Shown piece after piece: positions 55,495 to 63,708 of a stretch of 64,000 nt of DNA; within the stretch, counting starts at the first letter, position 1, and each line of letters opens with the position of its first letter. This stretch comes from Alistipes senegalensis JC50. GTDB taxonomy: Bacteria; Bacteroidota; Bacteroidia; Bacteroidales; Rikenellaceae. A program made the translations under genes and the position numbers. The notes under the pieces were generated by a model. It did no database searches. It saw only the letters and a program-made list of their open reading frames with translations, and was not told the DNA's origin. The stretch covers positions 3,782,001 to 3,846,000 of the forward strand of contig NZ_CP102252.1 in NCBI RefSeq assembly GCF_025145645.1, read 5' to 3'.

Positions 55495-55815
55495 ATGAGA
55501 CAAGGGGCAGTATACATGAATGGCAAGTTAGCCGGCATATTGACAGAAATATCGCCGACTGAATATGTTTTCAAATACGATGATACATACTATGCTGATG
55601 ATATGCAGCCAGCCGTCAGTCTGACATTACCCAAAACACAACAGGAGTATAGATCAGCCTATCTGTTCCCCTTTTTCAGCAACATGCTTTCCGAGGGCCG
55701 CAACCGCATCGTTCAATCCCGCATGCTGCATATCGATGAAAACGACCATTTCGGCATTCTGCTGGCAACAGCGCAAACGGATGTTGCCGGAGCAGTAACC
55801 GTAAAACCCCTATAA
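55495..55815 (+). CDS. HipS-like antitoxin (HipA N-subdomain 1)
   Basis: A 106-residue protein equal to the N-terminal subdomain of HipA: GAVYMNGKLAGILTEIS, then YLFPFFSNMLSEGRNR and HFGILLATAQTDVAGAV. In tripartite HipBST systems this separate subdomain is the antitoxin. Its stop lies 2 bp before the kinase start. An IS110 copy now lies upstream, so its original hipB-driven transcription may be altered. Confidence 0.85.
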   Translation: MRQGAVYMNGKLAGILTEISPTEYVFKYDDTYYADDMQPAVSLTLPKTQQEYRSAYLFPFFSNMLSEGRNRIVQSRMLHIDENDHFGILLATAQTDVAGAVTVKPL

Positions 55816-55817
55816 CA

Positions 55818-56828
55818 ATGAACCCGATTACGATTTGCCCATCCACATTGGCCGAAGGATATGACAGCTACTCTCCGATTGCGATAAAACATCTGTTCGA
55901 CGGCCGGCAAGTGTCTCCATTTTTGGATTATACACCCATTGATGACGACAACAATTCCGCAGCCCAAGAAGAGTTTCTGCACAATCAGGAGCGAATCTCG
56001 CTGTCGGGAGTACAACCCAAATATTCGATGATCGTTCGCAACGGTAAACTGGCTTTAACTCAAAAAGGCGAACAAGGCCACTATATCCTCAAACCGAAGT
56101 TAAGCGATTTCCGCAACCGGATATATAGTTCCGCGAATGAGAATCTGACCATGCAAATCGCGTCACAGGTATTCGGAATCGAAACCGCCGCAAACGGACT
56201 TTGCTTTTTCAAAGGAGGAGAACCGGCTTATATCACCAAACGGTTCGATGTCAAACCCGACGGCACAAAGCGCAGAAAAGAAGATTTCGCATCGCTCGCC
56301 GGACTGACTACGCAAAACGGCGGTAAGAATTACAAATATGAGTACTTGACATACGAAGAATGCGGAGAGTTAATTCGACGATACCTGCCCGCATGGAAAG
56401 TAGAGACCCTGAAATTTTTCGATCTCATCATATTCAATTTTCTGATTTGCAACGGCGACGCCCATCTGAAAAATTTTTCGGTACTCGAAACCGAATCAGG
56501 CGATTTCCGTCTGTCCCCGGCATACGACCTGATAAATACCAAACTGCATGTAGACGACCGGATATTCGCTCTCGACAAAGGGTTGCTGAAAGACAATGCC
56601 GCCGAATCTATGCCTTATGGAATGACCAACAGCACAACTTTCCGGGAATTCGGCAAAAGATTAGGGCTCCCCGACAAAACTATCCGACGGGAACTCGACA
56701 AATTCTGCACCTCTTATCCGCTTTTAGATACGCTGATCGCCAACTCCTATTTATCCGATGAATTGAAAGAGAATTACCGGAATATGTATCTCGGACGGCG
56801 GGATTCTTACCTGAAAATCGGATTGTAA
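55818..56828 (+). CDS. HipT-like serine/threonine kinase toxin
   Basis: A 336-residue HipA-fold kinase without subdomain 1. Features are RISLSGVQPKYSM, with an SLS motif at the Gly-rich loop like the SxS of HipT, the catalytic loop CNGDAHLKNFSV with Asp, and the metal-binding YDLINT. HipT kinases phosphorylate Trp-tRNA synthetase in the E. coli system; the target here is unknown. Together with hipB and hipS it forms a three-gene locus. Confidence 0.88.
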   Translation: MNPITICPSTLAEGYDSYSPIAIKHLFDGRQVSPFLDYTPIDDDNNSAAQEEFLHNQERISLSGVQPKYSMIVRNGKLALTQKGEQGHYILKPKLSDFRNRIYSSANENLTMQIASQVFGIETAANGLCFFKGGEPAYITKRFDVKPDGTKRRKEDFASLAGLTTQNGGKNYKYEYLTYEECGELIRRYLPAWKVETLKFFDLIIFNFLICNGDAHLKNFSVLETESGDFRLSPAYDLINTKLHVDDRIFALDKGLLKDNAAESMPYGMTNSTTFREFGKRLGLPDKTIRRELDKFCTSYPLLDTLIANSYLSDELKENYRNMYLGRRDSYLKIGL

Positions 56829-56841
56829 CAGGAAACGACTT

Positions 56842-57771
56842 ATGGGCCAGCAAGAATACGAGGCTTTCAAAGCGAAGTTGCGGGAATGGATGAACACCCA
56901 CCCCGACGAATACGCCGCATTCGAAGAGGCGATGAACGCCCGTGACTATGCAGGGTGCCAGTCGGTCATATTCCAAGCCATGTCCCTTATCCCCCGGTAC
57001 CGGCGCCTCATGTCCGACAAAGCCAATGAAGGACTGTTCGAGCATGTCGATGAGATCGAACAGGCGGCCCGACAACACGACCTTGCCGGCAAGATCATCC
57101 GGGAGTGCGAACAGCCCGGCAAGGATTCCACCCTTCCGGCGATGCTTTGCTGGCTCTACTTCGGCAAGAGTTTCGAACGGATGGTGGAGCGTTGCGAAGA
57201 GCTGCGGCGTTCGCCCGATCTGGGATTCTTGCAGAAAATGACCATGAGTGCCACGATCAAACTGCTAATCTCCCGCTCCATCAAATTAGAACTGCGCACC
57301 AAGCAGGATTGGGATGCCCACCGCGAAGCGATGCGGCTGGCCGAAAGCGACCGGGTGCTGGAATGGGCTGCGGGCACTCTTCCGGCCGAAGATGCGGGTG
57401 AAAAGAGGAAACCCGGCCGGCCGAGTACGACCAAATCATTGATGGACATGTTTTCGCCAGCTGTCACGCATCCCGACGTGTTGCGGCAAAAGATCGGCGA
57501 ATACCTCACGAAGAGACACAGCCAGACCGACATCGCACGGTTGAAGATTGCACTCGATGAATTGCGCTATCTGGTAGTTCCAACCAACATCAAACCGTTC
57601 CGCGATGCCCTGCAAGCGGAATACGGCTCTGACATCCGCATCGTCCACGAGCGGGGCATACAGGAAGCATACAGCCGTCTGACGGAACCGCTGCTTATCG
57701 GATCGGCCGTCAGCAGTCGGGGCGGCGAGGCCCTTATCATCCGGGAAATAAAAGATTTTCTATCGGAATAA
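56842..57771 (+). CDS. Hypothetical mobile-element protein (DUF6043-like)
   Basis: A 309-residue protein beginning MGQQEYEAFKAKLREWMN, with a basic linker KRKPGRPSTTKS (about residue 190) and a C-terminal segment LRYLVVPTNIKPFRDALQ. It starts 14 bp after hipT. Proteins like it are common in Bacteroidales integrative elements before the replication genes; the DUF6043 name is from memory and unsure. Function unknown. Confidence 0.55.
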   Translation: MGQQEYEAFKAKLREWMNTHPDEYAAFEEAMNARDYAGCQSVIFQAMSLIPRYRRLMSDKANEGLFEHVDEIEQAARQHDLAGKIIRECEQPGKDSTLPAMLCWLYFGKSFERMVERCEELRRSPDLGFLQKMTMSATIKLLISRSIKLELRTKQDWDAHREAMRLAESDRVLEWAAGTLPAEDAGEKRKPGRPSTTKSLMDMFSPAVTHPDVLRQKIGEYLTKRHSQTDIARLKIALDELRYLVVPTNIKPFRDALQAEYGSDIRIVHERGIQEAYSRLTEPLLIGSAVSSRGGEALIIREIKDFLSE

Positions 57772-57835
57772 GGCTCGTTAAATTCGTCTTAATACAACGC
57801 GAATTAAACGCTTAAATATCGCTCAATCATAACAT

Positions 57836-57923
57836 TATATTTGCGCCGTCGCTCGGATTTCCGGGCGGCGGCGTTGCTTTCCCGTCCGCCGGAAGGCTAC
57901 GCCTCACAACGGGCGGAAAGCAA
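57836..57923 (+). promoter_or_regulatory. Promoter and leader hairpin of the replication module
   Basis: A TATATTTG box (57,836-57,843) is followed by a hairpin whose arms TTGCTTTCC and GGAAAGCAA (57,874-57,923) enclose the leader just before the HTH start. Confidence 0.5.
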
Positions 57924-57926
57924 TGT

Positions 57927-58238
57927 ATGAAAGATTTATTATCCATCCTCCGGGATGCTCCGGGCAGCATCCGGCTGGAGGTAAGCGGCGAGGATCTGTT
58001 GGCTTTCTCCAAAAGCCTTATCGACCGCGCCAAAGAAGAGCTGGCAGCACAAGTCGCCGAAGCCCGCAAGGAACGTTACCTGACCAAAGAACAGGTCAAA
58101 GAGCTATGCGGCGTTTGCGATGCGACGCTCTGGCATTGGAACCGCAAAGGATATCTGAAAGCCGTTAAGGTCGGTAACAAGGTTCGCTACCGCACCTCGG
58201 ACATTCAACGGATTCTCGGCGAGCGCGATGGCAAATAA
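57927..58238 (+). CDS. Helix-turn-helix protein (element 3)
   Basis: A 103-residue protein. Its N-terminal helical half precedes an HTH_17 domain (ERYLTKEQVKELCGVCDATLW, then VKVGNKVRYRTSDIQRIL). Its end overlaps the VapE gene start by 11 bp. It occupies the same place as the interrupted HTH gene of element 2. Confidence 0.82.
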   Translation: MKDLLSILRDAPGSIRLEVSGEDLLAFSKSLIDRAKEELAAQVAEARKERYLTKEQVKELCGVCDATLWHWNRKGYLKAVKVGNKVRYRTSDIQRILGERDGK

Positions 58239-59436
58239 GGTGTCAGACAGCGTTGCAGTCCCCGGCAAGCAGTCCCGGAACGAGCGTATCGAGGGGTTTC
58301 TGCGGGAGCATTACGCCTTTCGCTACAACACGGTCAAAAGCCGTGCGGAGTTCCGCAGCAGCGACGGCGAGTTCCTCCCCGTGACCAAATACCGGCTCAA
58401 CTCCTTCCGGCGGGAGCTCGACCGCACCATCGGCATCTCCACCTCGGCGGAGAACCTGCGCAGCATGCTCGAAAGCGACTTTTCCGAGCGTGTGAATCCC
58501 GTGCAGGCGTATTTTCATAAACTGCCGCCGGCAACGGGAACGCAGGCCATCGACGAACTGGCCGCGACCGTCACTGTGCGCAACGCCCTGCATTGGTCGG
58601 AGTACCTGACCAAATGGCTCGTCGGCGTGGTCGCCAATGCAACGAACGACCTCGGATGTCAGAACCACGTCTGTCTGGTATTGACCGGCGAGCGGGGAAA
58701 GTTCAAGACCACATGGCTCGACAACCTCTGTCCCCGCTCACTCGCCAGTTATCTTTTCACGGGAAAGATCGACCTGCAGAACAAGGACGTGTTGACGCTG
58801 GTCGCCGAATACCTCTTCATCAACATCGACGACCAGCTGAAGGCGCTCAACAAACGGGATGAAAACGAGCTGAAGAACCTCATCACGGCTCCTTCGGTCA
58901 AATACCGGCGGCCCTACGACGTCTACATCGAAGAGTATCCCCACTTGGCGAGCTTCATGGCCTCGGTGAACGGGAACGACTTTCTGACCGATCCGACCGG
59001 CTCGCGGCGCTTCCTGCCCTTCGAGGTGTTATCCATCGACATTGACCGGGCGATATGGGTCAATATGGATCGGGTATATGCCGAAGCCCGAACACTCCTG
59101 AGCAACGGATTCCGCTATTGGTTCGACGAAGCCGAAATCGAAGAACTGCACCGGGGAAACGCCGCATTCCATGTCCAGACCATCGAATACGAAATGCTGC
59201 TGAAAGGGTTCGAGAAACCTCCGGAACATGCCGTCACGGATTGCTTTATGACCACCGTGGAGATTCTGGACTATCTGCGCAGCTATTCGTCGCTGAACCT
59301 CTCCGAGAAACGTATGGGCGAAGCCTTGCGCAAGGCCGGGTTCGAACGACGCTCGAAACGTGTCAACGGAAATCCCGTCTACGGCTGGGTCATCGAGAAG
59401 ATCACACCCAATCCTTTCGTCTCTTACGGATTGTAG
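58228..59436 (+). CDS. VapE-domain replication ATPase
   Basis: A 402-residue virulence-associated-E (VirE) family protein, a helicase-like ATPase used in replication of mobile elements. The P-loop is VLTGERGKFKTTWLDNLC and Walker B is YLFINIDDQLKAL. Further family features are YRRPYDVYIEEYPHLASFMAS and DPTGSRRFLPFEV. It starts inside the HTH gene, so it is translationally coupled. Confidence 0.85.
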   Translation: MANKVSDSVAVPGKQSRNERIEGFLREHYAFRYNTVKSRAEFRSSDGEFLPVTKYRLNSFRRELDRTIGISTSAENLRSMLESDFSERVNPVQAYFHKLPPATGTQAIDELAATVTVRNALHWSEYLTKWLVGVVANATNDLGCQNHVCLVLTGERGKFKTTWLDNLCPRSLASYLFTGKIDLQNKDVLTLVAEYLFINIDDQLKALNKRDENELKNLITAPSVKYRRPYDVYIEEYPHLASFMASVNGNDFLTDPTGSRRFLPFEVLSIDIDRAIWVNMDRVYAEARTLLSNGFRYWFDEAEIEELHRGNAAFHVQTIEYEMLLKGFEKPPEHAVTDCFMTTVEILDYLRSYSSLNLSEKRMGEALRKAGFERRSKRVNGNPVYGWVIEKITPNPFVSYGL

Positions 59437-59660
59437 TTACTACGCTACTACACACTGCGATAAAACATTGAAAAAGAACACGCAGGCGTGTAGTAGGATG
59501 TAAAAACACACCTTACTGCATCTTACGACGCTACTACGTCAATTACTACGGTAGTAAGCTGCTATGCACTTCATTACTACGCATAGCAAATTGTTTATCA
59601 AACGATTACGCGAATGTAGTAAGTAGTAAGGTAAAATCGGCAAACTTCAAAAAACAAAAA
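59437..59660. repeat. Iteron-like TACTACG repeats, possible replication origin
   Basis: At least six copies of CTACTAC, TTACTACG or their complements lie in 224 bp, including a near-palindrome TTACTACGGTAGTAA (59,543-59,557). The region lies between a VapE ATPase and a primase gene, as expected for an oriV. Confidence 0.6.
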
Positions 59661-60686
59661 ATGATGAATGATTTGAAAAATATCAGCATCAGGCAATTCC
59701 TCGCACGGCGGGGCATTCAGCCCAAATACGAACGCAACGGCTACGGCATGTATCTTTCACCCTTGCGGGAAGAACGCACGCCGAGTTTCAAAGTGGACTA
59801 CGTGCGAAATCTCTGGTACGATTTCGGACTGGGCGAAGGCGGCACGCTACGCACCCTCATGATGCGGTTGGAGCGGTGCGACAGCCGCGAGGCGATCCGA
59901 CGGCTGCAAAACAGTGAAAAAAGGGACGCCGGTTCCGCTTCTCTTTCACCGGGTATTTGCCTACGTCCTGTCGTTGGCGGGGCATCGCCGATCGTGCGTC
60001 CGGCCGCCGTCCCCACGTTCCGCATCCTCTCCGACGCTTCGCTCCGGCATCCGGCATTGGTCGGTTATCTCGCCTCGCGCGGCATCGTCCCGTCGGTCGC
60101 CGCAGCATTCTGCCGCGAAGTTCGCTACGAGGTAAACGGCCGCGCCTTTTTCGCCGTCGGGTTCCGCAACGATGCCGAAGGGTGGGAGCTCCGCTCCGCA
60201 CGGTTCAAAGGCGGCTCCTCGCCCAAACATATCACCACCATCGACAACCGTTCCGATACGGTAATCGCTTTCGAGGGATTTATGGATTTCCTCGCATATC
60301 TCTCGCTGAAACATCCCGAACGACTGCGCATCGACGCCACGGTTCTGAACTCGGTCGTCAACCTGCCCAAAGCCATCCCGTTTCTCTCCCGGCATCCGGT
60401 GATTCACGCCTTCTTTGACAACGACGAAGCCGGGCGTAAAACGACCTCCGATCTGATCCGTCTTTGCCCCCGCAGCGAGGTAATCGACCAAAGGCATTTT
60501 TACAGCGGGCACAAGGACGTAAATGACTATCTGACCGCCCGCATAAAAGACCGAACACAAAAGCCTTCGACACAGAAGAACGCCCCCGAAACAAAGGCCG
60601 TTCAGACTCTTCGGAATAATCTGCAAGCCCTGAAAGCGGAAACGGCGGAAATTGAACCACCGCGTCGGAAAGGGGTAAAGATTTAA
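59661..60686 (+). CDS. Toprim/CHC2-like primase (element 3)
   Basis: A 341-residue DnaG-type primase. The N-terminal zinc-ribbon-like region lacks clear cysteines: ISIRQFLARRGIQPKYERNG then SFKVDYVRNLWYDFG. The Toprim domain has IAFEGFMDFLAYLSL with Glu and HAFFDNDEAGRKTTSD with DxD. It works with the VapE ATPase to start replication of the excised element. Confidence 0.85.
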   Translation: MMNDLKNISIRQFLARRGIQPKYERNGYGMYLSPLREERTPSFKVDYVRNLWYDFGLGEGGTLRTLMMRLERCDSREAIRRLQNSEKRDAGSASLSPGICLRPVVGGASPIVRPAAVPTFRILSDASLRHPALVGYLASRGIVPSVAAAFCREVRYEVNGRAFFAVGFRNDAEGWELRSARFKGGSSPKHITTIDNRSDTVIAFEGFMDFLAYLSLKHPERLRIDATVLNSVVNLPKAIPFLSRHPVIHAFFDNDEAGRKTTSDLIRLCPRSEVIDQRHFYSGHKDVNDYLTARIKDRTQKPSTQKNAPETKAVQTLRNNLQALKAETAEIEPPRRKGVKI

Positions 60687-60687
60687 G

Positions 60688-60762
60688 AAAGGCAAGGTTG
60701 TGTTTTCGTAGACGAAAACTCCGCCTTCCCCGCTGGTCGGCGTAAAATCCCGCTGGTCTGAA
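60688..60762 (+). other. Putative transfer origin (oriT) of element 3
   Basis: The palindrome GTTTTCGTAGACGAAAAC (60,702-60,719) is followed by CCGCTGGTCGGCG and ATCCCGCTGGTCTG, as in element 2 (46,665-46,742). Confidence 0.65.
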
Positions 60763-60787
60763 AAAAAATGCTTACAAACCACTTATC

Positions 60788-61156
60788 ATGGAAACACCGA
60801 AAAAAACATACGGCAAACAAGGCGGACGCCCGAAAGTCAGTATCGGCCGCATCCGCAAATACGTCGTCAGCACGCGGCTCAGCCCCGAACGGAAACTCCG
60901 ATTCTCGGCCCTCTGCCGCGAAGCAGGACAACCGCCTGCCGAAGTCCTGCGCCAGCTGATCGACCGAGGAACGGTAAGAGCACGGATCACCCGCGAACAA
61001 CTGGATTTCATGGCCCAACTCAAAGGCATTGCCCGCAACCTGAACCAACTGACCCGGCTGGCCAATGCCAAAGGTCTGGCGGCTGTCAGGGTACGGCATG
61101 CGGCGATCGTCACGGCCATCGAAAAACTCCTGAAACAGATATGCGATGGTCGGTAA
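60788..61156 (+). CDS. MobC-like relaxosome protein (element 3)
   Basis: A 122-residue basic protein with a ribbon-helix-helix-like N-terminus (KYVVSTRLSPERKLRFSALC) and the MobC motif MAQLKGIARNLNQLTRLANA. It binds oriT with the relaxase. It overlaps the relaxase start by 11 bp. Intact counterpart of the interrupted gene at 46,757. Confidence 0.85.
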   Translation: METPKKTYGKQGGRPKVSIGRIRKYVVSTRLSPERKLRFSALCREAGQPPAEVLRQLIDRGTVRARITREQLDFMAQLKGIARNLNQLTRLANAKGLAAVRVRHAAIVTAIEKLLKQICDGR

Positions 61157-62222
61157 GGTAATATCGGGATCGTCTTTTTCGGGGACGGTAGGCTACGTGA
61201 TGAAAGAAGAATCCCGGATCTTGGAAGCCGAAGGAATTATGCCTCCGGAAGTGAAGGACATGGTGCAGGACTTCAAAGACCAGACCTTATTGAACCCGCG
61301 GCTGAAAAACACCGTCGGGCATATCTCGCTGTCTTTCTCACCCAAGGACGCTCCGCGGATGACCGACGCCCTGATGACGCAGATCGCAAAGGAGTACATG
61401 CAGAAAATGGGCATTACCGATACGCAGTATCTATTGGTTCGCCACCTCGACCAGCCCCATCCGCACTGTCATCTGGTCTACAACCGGGTCGGAAATGACG
61501 GACAGACCATTTCGGACAAGAACATCAAGCTCCGAAACGCCAAGGTATGCAGGGAGCTGACCGAGAAGTACGGATTGTATCTCGCACCGGGAAAGGACGA
61601 CGTACGGCGGGAGCGGCTGCGCGAACCCGACAAGACCAGATACGAAATCCACGATGCGATCAAAAGGTGTCTGCCCCGATGCGCCGGATGGAAAGGGCTG
61701 GAGAAGCAACTGGAAAAACAGGGCATCGGCATCCGTTACAAGTATTGCGGAAATACCAACCGCAAGCAGGGTGTCCTCTTCTCGAAAAACGGTTTCGAGT
61801 TCTCCGGATCGAAGATTGACCGGGCTTTCAGCTTTACGAAACTCGACCAGCATATTACCCACGTGCAGCAACAAATCCAACACCGGGCAACGCTCTTCGG
61901 GAACCTCTCGGCGGCGGCAGGCAATTACCGTTCGGCATTTGCCGGGTTATTCGGCAACATGGGCAGAGGCGGCGGCAGTGCGCGCGAAGAGCTACCATCG
62001 GTAAACCTCGGAAAGGCAGGCGGGATTCCGCTGCCGCCTGCCGGTTCGCCCGTCGGAGTGTCCGCCGAGCAGTTACAGCGCAAGCCGGGAGAAAGTCCCG
62101 AAGAGCATATAGCACGAATCACGGCGCTGCTCAACGCCGCAGCCGAAGCAATGGCCATCGCCGCGATGGAACGTCGCCGCAGGCTCGAAGAACAGAAAAG
62201 AAGAGCCAAAATGAAAATATAA
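61146..62222 (+). CDS. MobA-type relaxase (element 3)
   Basis: A 358-residue MOBP-like relaxase. The N-terminus is MVGKVISGSSFSGTVGYVMK and the histidine motif is VRHLDQPHPHCHLVYNRVG. YKYCGNTNRKQGVLFS and SGSKIDRAFSFTKLDQH follow. It is closely related to the element 2 relaxase. Confidence 0.93.
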   Translation: MVGKVISGSSFSGTVGYVMKEESRILEAEGIMPPEVKDMVQDFKDQTLLNPRLKNTVGHISLSFSPKDAPRMTDALMTQIAKEYMQKMGITDTQYLLVRHLDQPHPHCHLVYNRVGNDGQTISDKNIKLRNAKVCRELTEKYGLYLAPGKDDVRRERLREPDKTRYEIHDAIKRCLPRCAGWKGLEKQLEKQGIGIRYKYCGNTNRKQGVLFSKNGFEFSGSKIDRAFSFTKLDQHITHVQQQIQHRATLFGNLSAAAGNYRSAFAGLFGNMGRGGGSAREELPSVNLGKAGGIPLPPAGSPVGVSAEQLQRKPGESPEEHIARITALLNAAAEAMAIAAMERRRRLEEQKRRAKMKI

Positions 62223-62240
62223 CCTTAAAACCGGAAAATC

Positions 62241-63014
62241 ATGAACAACGAAAATAAGATCGACCTCTCGATCGAAATGTATGAAGACCTCAAGGAAACA
62301 CTTGTCAAAGCCATCAAAAACGCCAAAGCAGGCGGCACAGGAAACGCAGGTTGGGAGAATACGCAGCTGGAACGGATCGAACGGCTGATAGAGGCTGCGG
62401 AACGCTCGCAAGGGCAGATCGCACAGCAGCTCGAACAACTGCAACGGAATACGGCCTTGTCCGGAGCAAAAACCGAGCAGATGCAGGAATTTACCGACAG
62501 ATACAACGCGTTGCTGGCGCAGTTAGCGGGCAAACTGGGGACAATCAACCACGAGACCCAGCAAACGCATACATTGATCGAGCAGGTCGGGCAGGCCGTC
62601 GAAGCATTGAAAAGGCCCGGCGCCCTGCCCGTGCAGGAGCATCGACATACTTATACGCTCGACATTAAATCCTCGAAAACATTTCTGACGATGTTCGCCA
62701 TGCTTGGATGTATTTTCCTGCAAGCTGCATTCATCTACCGAATCTCGGAGAATAATCGTCAGTTAGCTACCAACGATCTGAAATACCGTTACGTGAAGAT
62801 GTGCGGGAAAATCGGCGAAAAGGAGCTGATGGAATTGGAAACGGTATTTTGGGACGAACAGTATAGAAACCTCCGCGATACCGTCCGAAACCAAGTCGAA
62901 CGCTACGAAGAAGCCGTAAGGCGTCAGGCTGAACGGTTGGAGCAGGCGACTGTTAAGGAGCGGAAAGCGAAAAAACTACTCGACGATGCTGAGATATTGC
63001 GACAACAAAATTAA
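62241..63014 (+). CDS. Coiled-coil membrane protein of the mob module
   Basis: A 257-residue protein with an N-terminal coiled coil (QLERIERLIEAAERSQGQIA), a single membrane segment (about residues 150-170: LTMFAMLGCIFLQAAFIYRI) and a charged C-terminal coiled coil rich in Glu/Arg. It lies 18 bp after the relaxase. Its role may be to tether the relaxosome; no catalytic motif is seen. Confidence 0.75.
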   Translation: MNNENKIDLSIEMYEDLKETLVKAIKNAKAGGTGNAGWENTQLERIERLIEAAERSQGQIAQQLEQLQRNTALSGAKTEQMQEFTDRYNALLAQLAGKLGTINHETQQTHTLIEQVGQAVEALKRPGALPVQEHRHTYTLDIKSSKTFLTMFAMLGCIFLQAAFIYRISENNRQLATNDLKYRYVKMCGKIGEKELMELETVFWDEQYRNLRDTVRNQVERYEEAVRRQAERLEQATVKERKAKKLLDDAEILRQQN

Positions 63015-63185
63015 AATAATTCCAGATTCAATAATCTCGATTTCAACAGTAGGTGGGGTGTAAATCAAACTGTGTTAAAGTTTGTATTCGGATCGATTTT
63101 GGGTGGCAGGAAAAATATTTTTCCATTCTATTGTATTTTTCATTTTATTTTCATACATTTAGAATGTTAATAAAATTAACGCTTT

Positions 63186-63687
63186 ATGAAAAAAATTATT
63201 TCTTTTATTATGGTAATCTCTATTTTTTTCCTCTTGTAAAATAGAGAAAAATGCCGACTCTCAATTAACGACTACAGAGTCCAACATTGAGCATGTATGT
63301 ATTCCGTTAACCGACGCACAAATTATTGGGTTGTATAACACATTAACTACTGTACAGACTCGTGCGGTTGTTTTAGTAAGCAGTTTAGAAGAATTTAAGA
63401 GCTATTTGAATACTTCTCTGGTTGCTGTCTGTTTTACAGCGACATGGAGTGGACCATGTAAAATGTATAAGCCCATTTATCATAAAGTATCAGAAAAATA
63501 CACTGCCAGTGTATGTCGTTTCTTGGAAGTTGATGTGGATGAATCTCCAGAACTGGCAGAACTATTCAATGTTGCTAAAATTCCTACAACTATTATAATT
63601 AAAAATGGAGAGGTTGTGGCTACCTTTGTGGAAATATTGAGTGAAAAAGCACTAACAGAATTAATAGAAAGCTATAAAGTCAAATAA
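63186..63687 (+). pseudogene. Thioredoxin-like lipoprotein with a T7 tract shifting the signal peptide frame
   Basis: ATG 63186 encodes MKKIISFIMVISIF, then a run of seven Ts (63,223-63,229) shifts the frame so translation stops at TAA 63237. With six Ts the frame continues as SSCKIEKNADSQLTTTESN and through to 63,687. The thioredoxin fold has VAVCFTATWSGPCKMYKPIY, where the first active-site Cys is Ser (WSGPC), and the cis-Pro is in AKIPTTIII. It may be slip-strand switchable or simply broken. AT-rich cargo. Confidence 0.7.
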
Positions 63688-63708
63688 TTATTTTAATTTT
63701 TTCAATTT

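Noticed and set aside
59437..59660. Possible CRISPR array from the TACTAC repeats
   Set aside because: Repeats are short and irregularly spaced, with no spacers of constant length and no cas genes.
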